From NCBI RefSeq assembly GCF_000014685.1, contig NC_008321.1, forward strand, positions 1,795,001 to 1,859,000: a stretch of 64,000 bases of DNA, in the 5' to 3' direction. This DNA is from Shewanella sp. MR-4 (GTDB taxonomy: Bacteria > Pseudomonadota > Gammaproteobacteria > Enterobacterales > Shewanellaceae). The notes beneath the pieces were generated by a model. That model ran no database searches. It worked only from the letters and a program-made list of their open reading frames with translations, and was not told where the DNA came from. How positions within the stretch are numbered: the first letter of the stretch is position 1; the number at the start of each line of letters is the position of its first letter. Below are positions 1-9,997 of the stretch, in pieces. A program made the position numbers and the translations under genes.

Positions 1-1149
<1,149 letters not shown>

Positions 1150-1370
1150 ATACAACCCAGATGGGTTTTGCTAAGTAGTACTTAGACGAATACAAACACT
1201 TAAGAAGTGGCACTCAATACAGCTTTCTAAATTAACAAATAAAGGTTAATTACGCAGGTAATGGTACGGCAGACAAAGCCGTGACGAGCGAAGGGCGGAG
1301 TGTACGGTAGTACATGAGCACTGGAGTGAGGAAACAATGCCGTCAGACGTAGAATTAACCAGTAAGAATT
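1150..1370 (+). other. 23S-5S internal transcribed spacer with long-range stem
   Basis: Spacer of about 220 nt, longer than the E. coli 23S-5S spacer. GGTTAATT at 1244-1251 is the exact complement of AATTAACC at 1353-1360, so the 5S leader can close a long imperfect stem-loop. Inside it lies a GC-rich stretch with further partial complementarity (GACGAGCG to TGCCGTC). An RNase III or RNase E processing role is inferred from position only. No tRNA gene is seen here. Confidence 0.6.
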
Positions 1371-1489
1371 TGCTTGGTGACAATAGCATTGTGGTCCCAC
1401 CTGATCCCATCCCGAACTCAGAAGTGAAACGCAATCGCGCCGATGGTAGTGTGGGGTCTCCCCATGTGAGAGTAGGTCATCGCCAAGCG
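1371..1489 (+). rRNA. rrf: 5S ribosomal RNA
   Basis: About 119 nt. The 5' TGCTTGG pairs with the 3' CCAAGCG, forming helix I. The conserved core CCCACCTGATCCCATCCCGA and the later TGTGGGGTCTCCCCATGTGAG hairpin are typical of gammaproteobacterial 5S. It lies directly downstream of 23S and is followed by a strong terminator. Ends are set by the terminal helix and could be off by one or two bases. Confidence 0.96.
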
Positions 1490-1503
1490 CCTAATTAAAC
1501 GAT

Positions 1504-1536
1504 AAAGCCAGCTGAATAAGCTGGCTTTTTTGTTTT
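1504..1536 (+). terminator. rRNA operon terminator
   Basis: AAGCCAGCT-GAATA-AGCTGGCTT followed by a run of T. A strong intrinsic terminator 15 nt after 5S that closes the rRNA operon. Confidence 0.9.
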
Positions 1537-1721
1537 TCGCGTTTTCAATTTCCACCTGTTAACTCTTTATATTCTCACTTCATTCACGGTTCAGCTTGGT
1601 TTTCCCCTAACCATTTAGACAAATAATATCAGGCCAATAAAAAGAGCAACCTAGGCTGCTCTATTCTGTATGGGGTAGCGTGTCTTGCTCACTTGTTACT
1701 GCAAAAAACTAACGAATACGC

Positions 1722-2426
1722 TTATTGCCCGTTAATTTTCGCCTTGAATTTTGCTTTGGTGGCGTCATCGGCGAGGTGATACCAATAATCCAGCATATGG
1801 CTGATTTCGGCTTGAGTCGGCGAGTCTGGCGCTTCGCCTTGTGTTATTGCAGCTGTTGATGCGGCAGCACTGGTGGCTATGGCTGTTGATGGTGCAGACG
1901 TGGCAGTAGGCAGCGTTGGTGCACTCGCTGCTGCAGATACTTGAGGCGCAGCAAGCCTTATCGAGGCGGGATGCTGGCCTTGATTATATTGAAAGATTTC
2001 CTGCTCGAAGTTTCGGCCTATCTGAAGCCCGTTTTTCACTAATCTGTCTTGGTTAAAGCTAATCGCTTGATTGTGCTTATCTAACAGCGTGAGTGACGGT
2101 GACTCATCGAACTGCTTTGCGGCTTTAGCCGAGTCGATATTGGGCAGTTTGAGCTGTAATGCTTGGTCGGTTTCGTTAAAGCGGATGATCAGTACGTCCG
2201 ATTGGTAGCGCATCGAATTAGCCTGTTTGCGGTACTGGGCATTATAGCGAAACGCGATTTGGTTCAATCCATCACTCAACGTGACTGGCGAGGTGCTTAA
2301 TGGCTTTTGTCCATTCACGGTTAACAGCTCGACATCACTTGGTAGCTGCAGGAGAACTTCGGCACTAACGGGTTGCAGGCTGGCAAGCAGTATGGCGGAT
2401 GCGCACAGGATAGAGGGGGATTTCAT
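1722..2426 (-). CDS. DUF2057 (YccT/UPF0319-like) family exported protein
   Basis: About 234 aa with a cleavable signal peptide (MKSPSILCASAILLASLQPVSA). The start is placed at ATG 2426: AAGAGA lies just upstream, whereas the longer frame would begin at a GTG with no Shine-Dalgarno. The body (EVLLQLPSDVELLTVNGQ, then a region with conserved Asn, Tyr and Arg residues around NQIAFRYNAQYRKQ) matches the DUF2057 family of periplasmic proteins of unknown role. The C-terminus is odd: a long Ala/Ser/Thr/Pro linker (roughly residues 160-205) followed by a short helical tail, HMLDYWYHLADDATKAKF. The gene stands alone between the rRNA operon and cpdB. Function unknown. Confidence 0.85.
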   Translation of the reverse strand: MKSPSILCASAILLASLQPVSAEVLLQLPSDVELLTVNGQKPLSTSPVTLSDGLNQIAFRYNAQYRKQANSMRYQSDVLIIRFNETDQALQLKLPNIDSAKAAKQFDESPSLTLLDKHNQAISFNQDRLVKNGLQIGRNFEQEIFQYNQGQHPASIRLAAPQVSAAASAPTLPTATSAPSTAIATSAAASTAAITQGEAPDSPTQAEISHMLDYWYHLADDATKAKFKAKINGQ

Positions 2427-2562
2427 AGGCTTTCTCTTGGTTGATATCACGCACTAATGATAAGTGAGTTAGCCGTTAACACAAAGTGGAGAGCTAAGCC
2501 TATGAGCACAAAGGACACCCAAAGCACTATACATTCATCGATATTTGGTTGGGATCTAGAAT

Positions 2563-2597
2563 AAAGAAAAGGCTCACAGGGAGCCCTTTCTTGTCTA
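2563..2597 (-). terminator. cpdB terminator
   Basis: Read on the minus strand, GGGCTC-CCTGT-GAGCC followed by TTTTCTTT, about 60 nt past the cpdB stop. Suits rho-independent termination of cpdB. Confidence 0.7.
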
Positions 2598-2652
2598 AGT
2601 ACGAGACTGAGTTTAGCCTGATATTGGCTTAACCTAAGTGTAATAACGCCAA

Positions 2653-4710
2653 TTACTTCGCTTTATCTTGGCTTAGGTTGATGCGGTACACGGCAAAACC
2701 GAGTTCATCTTTACTAATCTTGGTCATTTCGCGTTGTTTATTGGCTTCGATAAAGGTAGCGGCTTTATCGCTATCTTGGGTCTGGAAGCGAATATCTAAC
2801 GCAACATTGGTGCTGATGGTTTTGAAATCCCAGTTGTAGTCAGCACTTGGGTTGACCATGCCTTCATACTTGCCTGTGGTTTCGTTGAACTTAGATTGCG
2901 CTGTGATGTAGGCAGCTAAGGCTTCACGGTTAGTATCTGGCAGTTCGAGTACCACATGATCACTGCCTGTACCGGCAAACTTGCCACCAAAGGCGCGGTA
3001 GTTATTTGAGGCCACGATAAATTCTTTGGCCGCAAACTCTTCGCCAGTGAAGACTTTACCGTTGGCATCTGTGTAGCTTAAATCGACGATACGGTTAGCA
3101 TTGGCATTAACGACGGCGCAGTCGCGGTCGAACTTGCTTGGTTGAGTGACATCAATCTTGTAGGTCAAGCCATCGAGCACGTCGAAGTTATAGGTTGGGT
3201 GACCATCCCAGTTGATTAACTCCTGCGGCGTAGTCTTGGTTGGATCGATTTGATTGAATTGGTTAGCCGAGCACTCCAGCCAATCTTTCAGTTCAGCCCC
3301 CGTCGCTTTAACCGCCACCATAGTGTTGGGGTAGAGGTAAAGATCGGCGGCGTTTTTAAAGGTCAATGCGCCTTTATCGACTTGTACATATTGGTCTGCA
3401 TCGCTGGTTGTTCCGTGGCGACCACCGGCTTTGAATGGCGCAGAGGCCGATAAAACTGGTAGATCTTTTAATGCCTCGGGGAGTTTGGCTTTAACGTTGG
3501 CAATTTGCGCGTCAGAAACGATTTGAACGGTTGGATCGTCCTGCACTAAGGTCAAGAAGCTATACATGTCGGCGGCAGCAACCCCAATCGGTTCGTCCAC
3601 GAAGGCGAGGGTCCCTTGGTGCTCGGCGGCGACAGCATCATGGATGGCGGCGTCGGCTTCGACTAATGGTGTTTTGGTTGCGCCATCATAGATAGGACGT
3701 GCCTTAGTGGTGGCACTGAGCACAGACCACTTACCGTCTTTACGTTCGAGTTTAAAGTCGACCACACCTAAGTTGTCACCCCAGCGTCCAGGCATGACGG
3801 CTGGTACACCATTTAACAGACCTTTAGTCACGTCTGTGTTAGGTAAGTCGGCATATTTGGCATCGGGGAAAATAGAGTGGCTGTGACCAAAGAGGATGGC
3901 ATTAATACCGTCGACATAGGTCAAGGCATAGGTTGCGTTCTCTGCCATAGGATCGCCAGGATTTTCGGTCGAACCAATACCTGAGTGTGGGATTGCGATA
4001 ATCAGATCAGCGCCTTTAGCTTTCATTTCAGGCACATATTTCTTAGCGGTCGCCACAATATCTTCAACCGTAACTTTGCCTGTCAGATTTTGTTTATCCC
4101 ACAATAAAATTTGTGGTGGCACAAAACCAATATAACCAATCTTAATGGTTTGGTTATTTCCTTCGCTATCGACGATTTGCTTTTCTTTAATGATATAAGG
4201 GGTGAATAAATGCTCACCTTTTTTCACATCATTCCAGCAGCCATTATCGTCGGCACAATAGACGTTGGCGTTAATATAAGGGAATTCTGCACCATGAAGT
4301 GATTTATTTAAAAAATCTAAACCATAGTTAAATTCGTGGTTACCGATATTACCTACTTCGTAATCTAATAGATTCATCGCTTTATAGGCTGGGTGAACAT
4401 CGCCCATTTGTAGGCCGACTTTAGCCATGTAGTCTCCCATAGGACTACCTTGAAGCAGGTCGCCGTTATCTACGAGTACACTGTTTTTGGCTTCTTTACG
4501 GGCGGCATGGATTAGGCTTGCTGTACGTGCCAGACCGATAGTTGGGTCTTCTTTACCACTGTAGTAGTTGAAATCCATGATATTTGTGTGCAGATCCGTG
4601 GTTTCTAATACACGTAAATCCGCTTGAACGATTTGCTCATCATCCGAGCCACAGGCGCTTACGCCTAAGGCGGCAGTGATCATCACTGCGAGTAGTTTTT
4701 TATTTAACAT
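2653..4710 (-). CDS. cpdB: 2',3'-cyclic-nucleotide 2'-phosphodiesterase / 3'-nucleotidase, lipoprotein form
   Basis: 685 aa, family length. An N-terminal lipobox (LGVSAC, Cys20) predicts a lipoprotein, unlike the soluble periplasmic E. coli enzyme. The metallophosphoesterase domain follows: D39-x-H41 (TTDLHTN), GDLLQG, GNIGNHEFNYG, an IPHSG histidine and FGHSHS supply the two-metal centre. The C-terminal 5'-nucleotidase domain (about residues 370-650) carries the substrate-stacking region. It should release nucleosides and phosphate from 2',3'-cNMPs and 3'-nucleotides at the cell envelope, for scavenging. Upstream, a 7-bp inverted repeat sits in its leader. Divergent from dcp. Identification is firm; surface or periplasmic orientation is inferred. 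Confidence 0.95.
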   Translation of the reverse strand: MLNKKLLAVMITAALGVSACGSDDEQIVQADLRVLETTDLHTNIMDFNYYSGKEDPTIGLARTASLIHAARKEAKNSVLVDNGDLLQGSPMGDYMAKVGLQMGDVHPAYKAMNLLDYEVGNIGNHEFNYGLDFLNKSLHGAEFPYINANVYCADDNGCWNDVKKGEHLFTPYIIKEKQIVDSEGNNQTIKIGYIGFVPPQILLWDKQNLTGKVTVEDIVATAKKYVPEMKAKGADLIIAIPHSGIGSTENPGDPMAENATYALTYVDGINAILFGHSHSIFPDAKYADLPNTDVTKGLLNGVPAVMPGRWGDNLGVVDFKLERKDGKWSVLSATTKARPIYDGATKTPLVEADAAIHDAVAAEHQGTLAFVDEPIGVAAADMYSFLTLVQDDPTVQIVSDAQIANVKAKLPEALKDLPVLSASAPFKAGGRHGTTSDADQYVQVDKGALTFKNAADLYLYPNTMVAVKATGAELKDWLECSANQFNQIDPTKTTPQELINWDGHPTYNFDVLDGLTYKIDVTQPSKFDRDCAVVNANANRIVDLSYTDANGKVFTGEEFAAKEFIVASNNYRAFGGKFAGTGSDHVVLELPDTNREALAAYITAQSKFNETTGKYEGMVNPSADYNWDFKTISTNVALDIRFQTQDSDKAATFIEANKQREMTKISKDELGFAVYRINLSQDKAK

Positions 4711-5401
4711 CGTTTTCTCTATTTATATTTATTTGACCCTAATACATGTTCTTTTGAGAACATGCCCATCATCCTGTTAATTCATGACGAAAGAACTGTT
4801 AGGTCGTCGCGTCATTCAGTTAACGGACGGGAATTATAAAGAGATTTGATGATCTGAATGTGACATTAATTGGATAAAAGCTGTTTCAAATTGTGACTAG
4901 GCGCCTGATTGATTAATTTGTGCACCATGGCTGCGGTATTTTTATTCATCGGCTGGTTAATTCGATGTTGCCAGCTATTTATTAAGAATAATTAATATTT
5001 GTTAGCTGATTGAGTTTCATCTGTGCTGATATTCGATGAGTCTTTGAGATAATGTTGACGATTTTTATGAGGTGTTTTCACCTAAGCTTTTATTTATAAA
5101 ATAAATTCTATCGTTTAAAACCTTGATTGTTTGTACGCCTTGCCTATGGCCGCTCGTCGATCAATCGCAGACAAAACGCCCTTGATTGCGTAGTTTGACG
5201 GCCGTCACACATAAAGAGATACAAATTCCCCTCGATCCTTGGCTTCGAAAACTTGGCCGAAGGTCGCTTAACTTGCTAAGGTTGTGCGTCGAAAACGGGC
5301 GCCCAAAGCATGCGTCAGTTGGAAGAGAAGCCAAAATCCGTTACTCGCACCTTTCACTTAAAAAATATAAAGACAGGGCAGTAACACTCTAGGGAGTTCC
5401 T
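4711..5401. promoter_or_regulatory. 690-nt divergent intergenic region between cpdB and dcp
   Basis: No gene seen; AT-rich in its middle. Two perfect inverted repeats stand out: CATGTTC-TTTTGA-GAACATG at 4745-4764 (35 nt before the cpdB start, so it could be an operator or a leader hairpin) and the 12-bp palindrome TGACGGCCGTCA at 5196-5207 on the dcp side. The dcp ribosome site AGGGAG lies at about 5391-5396. A short open frame at 5186-5392 has no ribosome site and unconvincing composition. I could not assign either repeat to a regulator. Confidence 0.45.
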
Positions 5402-7549
5402 ATGCGTAAGTCTGTTATTACTACTGCCGTGGCCGCGGCATTGTTATTGGGCGCTTGCTCAGAAAAACCGGCAGCCAATACTGAGGCCGCCAATGCGGTC
5501 GCGACGCAAGCTGCTGCATCGACTCAAGCTGATGCGACCAATGTGTTATTGAGTAAGAGTCCACTGCAGGATCAAGCTCCGCAGTTTAATCTGATCAAGA
5601 GTTCGGATTATGCCCCCGCGTTTGCGCAGGGCATAAAAGAACATGAGGCTGAAATTGCCGCCATTATTGCCAATAAACAGGCGCCAACCTTCGAGAATAC
5701 GATTTTAGCCATGGAAACCTCGGGTGAGTTGTTAACTCGAGTGTCACGTACCTTCTTCAATCTGGCGGGGTTAATCTCCGACGATGATTTTCAAAAAAAC
5801 GAGGCGGACTTAGCGCCTAAGCTGTCGGCTCACCGCGATAACATCTACTTAGATCCAAGTTTATTTGCCCGTGTAGAAACCGTATATCAACAACGTGCAG
5901 GGTTAAATGCCGAAGATAAGCGCTTGGTCGAGTTTTATTACGAGCAGTTTGTACGTGCTGGGGCCAAATTATCCGATGCCGATAAAGCCAAGATGCGCGA
6001 CTTTAACGCTGAGTTAGCGACCCTAGCGACTGAGTTTTCTCAAAACAGCTTAAAGTCATTTAAAGACGATGTGATTGTTGTGACCGACAAAGCACAACTG
6101 GACGGTTTATCTGACAGCGAAATCGCGACCTTAGCGGCCGCAGCGCAGGCGGCTGGTAAAACGGGTTACCTGATTACCTTAGTGAACACGACTCGTCAGC
6201 CTATTTTAGCCAGTTTAAATAACCGTGAACTGCGCCAAAAAGTCTGGGAAACCTCGGCTCACCGCGCTGTTGCCAGCAATGGTCCTTTAATCGTGAAGAT
6301 GGCGCAGCTGCGCGCTAAGAAAGCCAATTTACTCGGCTTTGATACTTGGGCAGCCTACGCCGTGGCCGACCAAATGGCTAAAACGCCAAGCGCCGTGTAT
6401 GAAATTTTAGATGACTTGGCGCCTAAAGCGCTGGCTCACGCTAAGGCCGATGCGGCGGATATCCAAGCTGAAATCAAAAAGGCCGGCGGTAATTTTGAAT
6501 TACAACCTTGGGATTGGGCTTATTACGCCGAGAAAGTGCGTCAGCAAAAATACGCCCTCGATGAGAGCAGCATCAAACCCTACTTTGAGTTTAACTCTGT
6601 GCTGAAGGATGGTTTGTTCTTCGCGATGCACAAACTCTACGGCATCAGCGTTAAACCGCGCACCGATTTACCAGTATGGAATAGCGATGTCCTCGCCTTT
6701 GAGGTTTTCGATAAAGACAACAGCTCTATTGGTCTGTTCTATCTTGACCCTTATGCCCGTGAAGGTAAGGGCGGCGGCGCTTGGATGGATGAGTTTGTCA
6801 CTCAAAGCGGCCTGCTAGGCACTAAGCCTGTGGTGTATAACGCACTGAATATCCCGAAACCTGCCGACGGTCCAACCTTGATGACCTTCGATGAAGTGAC
6901 CACTATGTTCCATGAATTTGGTCATGCGGTGCACGGTTTATTCTCCAAGGTGAAATACCCGAGTGTGGCAGGTACCTCTACAGCGCGCGACTTTGTGGAG
7001 TTTCCGTCTCAAGTTAACGAAGATTGGAACATTGACCCTGCGGTCATTGCCAATTACGCCAAGCACTACCAAACTGGTGAGCCTATTCCTAAAGCCTTAC
7101 TCGATAAAATCTTAGCTTCGAATAAATTTGGTCAAGGTTTTGATACTGTTGAGTATTTAGCGGCTGCATTACTGGATATGGAATGGCACTCGATTGGTGC
7201 CGACACCCAAATCAAAGATGTGGAACAGTTTGAGCATCAAGTGTTAGCCAAACACGGCCTCGATTTCGCGCCAATTCCACCGCGTTATAAGTCGAGCTAT
7301 TTTAGCCATGCCTTCTCGGGTGGCTATTCTGCAGGTTATTACGCTTATCTGTGGACGGAAGTATTTGCCGCCGATGCCTTTGCCTATATGGGCCAACATG
7401 GTGGTTTAAAAGCCGAAAACGGCGATAAGTTCCGTGATGCGGTATTGTCTAAAGGCAACAGCGAAGATCTGATGCAGGATTACATCCACTTTACCGGTCA
7501 AAAACCCACGACCGATGCCTTATTAAAGCGCCGTGGTTTAGTCGATTAA
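5402..7549 (+). CDS. dcp: M3 family zinc peptidyl-dipeptidase Dcp, lipoprotein form
   Basis: 715 aa. Lipobox LLLGACS near residue 19, then a low-complexity Ala/Thr/Gln linker (about 22-45) and a full M3A peptidase fold. The zinc site is HEFGH at residues 504-508 (H504, E505, H508), with a downstream Glu in DFVEFPSQ. The C-terminal SSYFSHAFSGGYSAGYYAYLW stretch matches E. coli Dcp. It should cleave dipeptides from the C-terminus of oligopeptides. The lipobox and linker suggest envelope anchoring rather than the cytoplasmic or periplasmic soluble form. Start supported by AGGGAG 6 nt upstream. A strong terminator follows. Oligopeptidase A is the nearest alternative, but the HEFGHAVHG context is Dcp-like. 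Confidence 0.92.
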   Translation: MRKSVITTAVAAALLLGACSEKPAANTEAANAVATQAAASTQADATNVLLSKSPLQDQAPQFNLIKSSDYAPAFAQGIKEHEAEIAAIIANKQAPTFENTILAMETSGELLTRVSRTFFNLAGLISDDDFQKNEADLAPKLSAHRDNIYLDPSLFARVETVYQQRAGLNAEDKRLVEFYYEQFVRAGAKLSDADKAKMRDFNAELATLATEFSQNSLKSFKDDVIVVTDKAQLDGLSDSEIATLAAAAQAAGKTGYLITLVNTTRQPILASLNNRELRQKVWETSAHRAVASNGPLIVKMAQLRAKKANLLGFDTWAAYAVADQMAKTPSAVYEILDDLAPKALAHAKADAADIQAEIKKAGGNFELQPWDWAYYAEKVRQQKYALDESSIKPYFEFNSVLKDGLFFAMHKLYGISVKPRTDLPVWNSDVLAFEVFDKDNSSIGLFYLDPYAREGKGGGAWMDEFVTQSGLLGTKPVVYNALNIPKPADGPTLMTFDEVTTMFHEFGHAVHGLFSKVKYPSVAGTSTARDFVEFPSQVNEDWNIDPAVIANYAKHYQTGEPIPKALLDKILASNKFGQGFDTVEYLAAALLDMEWHSIGADTQIKDVEQFEHQVLAKHGLDFAPIPPRYKSSYFSHAFSGGYSAGYYAYLWTEVFAADAFAYMGQHGGLKAENGDKFRDAVLSKGNSEDLMQDYIHFTGQKPTTDALLKRRGLVD

Positions 7550-7567
7550 ACGATTCATTGTAAAAAG

Positions 7568-7608
7568 GGCCAAAGGCTTGGTAGGGCAACCTATCAAGCC
7601 TTTTTTTA
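7568..7608 (+). terminator. dcp terminator
   Basis: AAAGGCTTGGTAGG-GCAA-CCTATCAAGCCTTT with a T run; near-perfect 14-bp stem. Confidence 0.88.
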
Positions 7609-7774
7609 CGCTATTGTTTTTCGATAATCTTTACTCTAAAATCCCGCCAAATTTGACTGTGGGATAGCTTCTTTATCCCGTATCGACGCCCCTCGAAAAT
7701 CAGGCTCAGTTCTCCCTCCTTTGAGCCCTTGAGTACAGCTAAAGCGTAGCCTTTTATTATTGGATGTAGCATTA

Positions 7775-8398
7775 ATGGTTTCGCAATTAAGTGAAGCAGT
7801 GCTGGATGTGATCGCTGACGCCTTGGTAGACAAAGGCTATATTTTTTTACCCGAGTTAATTCCTCACCCCATTAGCCAAGTATTATTGGAAAAAATCCAA
7901 GCAACAGAAATACATGAGCTCAAAGCGGCCTCGATTGGGCGTGGCGCTGAGCAGCAGCTTAATCCCGATATCCGCCGCGATAGGATCCAGTGGCTTGAGG
8001 AGCAGAGTGAGCCAGATAGCCTCTATCTAGACTTGATGACGCAGTTAAAGGATGGCCTAAATCGTCGCTTATTTATGGGGTTATTCGACTACGAAAGCCA
8101 TTATGCCGTGTATCAACCCGGCGCCTTTTATAAGAAACATGTGGATGCGCTAAAAGGCAGTCAAAACCGTATCTTAACCACAGTGTTTTTCTTAAATCCC
8201 GATTGGACGCCAGCAGATTGCGGCGAGCTGATTATTTACGATGAAGCCGATAATGAGATAGAACGCATCGCGCCTAAAATGGGTCACTTTGTGATTTTCT
8301 TAAGCGAGCGCTTCCCCCATGAGGTGAGTAGAACCTTAGCCCAGCGCAACAGTATTGCTGGTTGGTTTAGGGTGAGTAATAGCGTGCACGGGTTTTAA
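7775..8398 (+). CDS. 2OG-Fe(II) oxygenase (prolyl 4-hydroxylase-like)
   Basis: 207 aa from ATG 7775; an in-frame TTG at 7760 would add five residues. A double-stranded beta-helix dioxygenase is recognisable: YAVYQPGAFYKKHVDA gives the iron ligands H122-x-D124, FPHEV gives H182, and R191 in RNSIAGWFR is the usual 2-oxoglutarate-binding arginine. It belongs to the bacterial SM-20/P4Hc-like group. The hydroxylation target is unknown; ribosomal proteins and elongation factors are targets in relatives, but nothing here decides this. Monocistronic, with a terminator at 8450. Start and ribosome site are weak, so expression may be low or the start misplaced. Confidence 0.85.
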   Translation: MVSQLSEAVLDVIADALVDKGYIFLPELIPHPISQVLLEKIQATEIHELKAASIGRGAEQQLNPDIRRDRIQWLEEQSEPDSLYLDLMTQLKDGLNRRLFMGLFDYESHYAVYQPGAFYKKHVDALKGSQNRILTTVFFLNPDWTPADCGELIIYDEADNEIERIAPKMGHFVIFLSERFPHEVSRTLAQRNSIAGWFRVSNSVHGF

Positions 8399-8449
8399 TG
8401 ATTGGGCCGTAAAGGCTTGATGCTGCTGAAATGCTTAATATGATTTCAA

Positions 8450-8487
8450 GGCGCAGTGTTTTTAAGTAAACACTGCGCTTTTTTGAT
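8450..8487 (+). terminator. intrinsic terminator after the 2OG oxygenase gene
   Basis: GCGCAGTGTTT-TTAAGT-AAACACTGCGC then TTTTTT; a perfect 11-bp stem. Confidence 0.9.
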
Positions 8488-8501
8488 CTTAATGTGCTGG
8501 G

Positions 8502-8713
8502 TTATCGACATCCGCCCAATCGATGCCTAAGTCGCTCTCTTTTGCTAGTTTGCGCTGACGCTAGGCTAAAAGGGGGCATCACTATCCGAACTCTTTCGAT
8601 CCCTGCGTTATTGAGCGGCATCAGAACTAGCCTCATTCGATTCATTAACATGTCATTTTCTAAGGCGAAGCTTAAGGAAATCTTAGCGTCAGCACCTAGA
8701 ATGAAATTATCAA
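8502..8713 (-). repeat. possible dispersed Shewanella repeat with short open frame
   Basis: The minus strand holds a 70-codon open frame without a convincing ribosome site, reading NAGIERVRIVMPPFSLASA then QTSKRERLRHRLGG near its end. I recall this kind of peptide from many unrelated 'hypothetical proteins' in Shewanella genomes, suggesting a dispersed repeat rather than a gene; this is memory and unverified. The segment carries a perfect 10-bp inverted repeat, GCTGACGCTA at 8554-8563 and TAGCGTCAGC at 8684-8693, and a second short frame ending in ...GIDWADVDNPAH at 8491-8568. It fills the gap between two genes. The open frame on the plus strand here also looks spurious. Confidence 0.4.
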
Positions 8714-8814
8714 ATCACATTGAAAATAGAGGTTTTTTTATTTTAGATTAATGTTAGGCTAGTAAAAAATGTGCGCAAGGACACACTTTTGAGTCAGTTT
8801 ATGGAGGCGATACT

Positions 8815-9417
8815 GTGGGCGAACGCGATCTTTTAGGTTGTTTAACGGGTGAACATGTAGTGCTAGAACCCCTCTCTTTATCCCATGTTGCCGCCTTGAG
8901 TTTAGCAGTGACAGATGGCGAGTTGTGGCGTTTATGGTTTACCAGCGTGCCAGAGCCAAGCGAGATGAAAGCCTATGTGACTAAAGCCTTGGATGAGAAA
9001 GCACGCGGCGAGAGTTTCCCGTTTGCGGTGCGCGACCGTCTCTCAGGTGAGATTGTCGGCTGCACCCGTATCTGCCATTGGGAGAGCGAACATCGCCATC
9101 TGGAGATTGGTTACACTTGGTACGCCAAACGCGCCCAGCGCACGGGGATCAATACCGAATCCAAGTTATTACTGCTGACCTTTGCATTCGAAACCCTCGA
9201 TGCCATTGCCGTCGAGTTTCGCACCCATTGGCATAATCAAGCATCTCGCCAAGCCATTGCCCGTCTTGGCGCCAAGCAAGATGGCGTGCTACGCAACAAT
9301 AAGATCCTCAAGGATGGCACGATCCGCGATACCGTGGTGTATTCCATTATCGATTCCGAATGGGCCACAGTGAAACACAACTTAGCATTTCGCTTACAAC
9401 AGCGACCGGTAGAGTAG
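8815..9417 (+). CDS. GNAT family N-acetyltransferase (RimJ/RimL type)
   Basis: 200 aa, GTG start with GGAGG 7 nt upstream. The acetyltransferase_3-type fold is visible: LEPLSLSHVAALS at the N-terminus, FPFAVRDRLSGEIVGCTRI as the central strands, and the acetyl-CoA pyrophosphate loop region YAKRAQRTGINTESKLLLL, then the late strand NQASRQAIARLGAKQDGVLRN. RimJ/RimL relatives acetylate protein N-termini, amino sugars or antibiotics; the substrate here cannot be told. It sits upstream of a second GNAT gene of a different subfamily, 80 nt apart, and may be co-transcribed with it. Confidence 0.88.
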   Translation: MGERDLLGCLTGEHVVLEPLSLSHVAALSLAVTDGELWRLWFTSVPEPSEMKAYVTKALDEKARGESFPFAVRDRLSGEIVGCTRICHWESEHRHLEIGYTWYAKRAQRTGINTESKLLLLTFAFETLDAIAVEFRTHWHNQASRQAIARLGAKQDGVLRNNKILKDGTIRDTVVYSIIDSEWATVKHNLAFRLQQRPVE

Positions 9418-9498
9418 GGCATTAAGGCTTCAAGCGGCGAAGCGTATTCGCTTGTTTGGAGTATCTAGGTGCAAATAGATTTGAGGTTGGAAAAGCCG

Positions 9499-9963
9499 AT
9501 GGCAAACATTATTTTTCGCGCTGACGTATCCCATAGTCATGAGGTTGCCCTGTTATTTAATGAATATCGGCAGTTTTACGGCTGTAAGGATGATGTGCTG
9601 GCGGCTGAGCAGTTTATTCGTGCGCGTTTGCAGGATGCCTCGTCCGTGGTGTTTATGGCGCGCTCACCCGAAGGCATGGGATTAGGCTTTGTGCAGCTGT
9701 ATCCCAGTTTTTCATCACTGCGTTTAGCGCCGATTTTTATCCTAAACGATGTGTTTGTCACCCAGCATGCGCGTTGTGTCGGTGTTGGCAGGGCGTTGGT
9801 GCAACAGGCGGCTGAATATGCCAGAGCCTTGGGCGCTTGCGCCTTAGTGCTGGAGACCCAAAAGGAGAATGTCCGCGCGCAGGGATTGTATGAAGCCTTG
9901 GGTTTTGTGCGGGATCAGAATTTTTTAACTTATGAACTTGAGATTAACTCTCTGCTTAAGTAG
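9499..9963 (+). CDS. GNAT family N-acetyltransferase
   Basis: 154 aa from ATG 9499; a GTG at 9469 with GGAG 7 nt upstream would add ten residues and cannot be excluded. MANIIFRADVSHSHEVALLFNEYRQFYG matches the family start. The acetyl-CoA loop is VTQHARCVGVGRALVQQA (Q/R-x-x-G-x-A variant), followed by ALVLETQKENVRAQGLYEALGF, the typical motif B. Resembles small stand-alone bacterial GNATs of unknown substrate. Likely the second gene of a short operon after 8815-9417, with the small periplasmic gene 35 nt downstream. Confidence 0.85.
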   Translation: MANIIFRADVSHSHEVALLFNEYRQFYGCKDDVLAAEQFIRARLQDASSVVFMARSPEGMGLGFVQLYPSFSSLRLAPIFILNDVFVTQHARCVGVGRALVQQAAEYARALGACALVLETQKENVRAQGLYEALGFVRDQNFLTYELEINSLLK

Positions 9964-9997
9964 TTTATGCTTAATTGCTAATGAAAAGGACAACAAG

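Noticed and set aside
4860..4900. CRP site near TGTGACATTAATTGG upstream of cpdB
   Set aside because: Only one half (TGTGA) is present; the TCACA half at the right spacing is missing.
5186..5392. 68-codon ORF before dcp
   Set aside because: Covers the dcp promoter region, lacks a ribosome site and resembles no family.
8494..8751. 85-codon plus-strand ORF after the 2OG oxygenase gene
   Set aside because: No ribosome site, odd composition, and the segment is better explained as a repeat-like element; both strands show similar-length frames.
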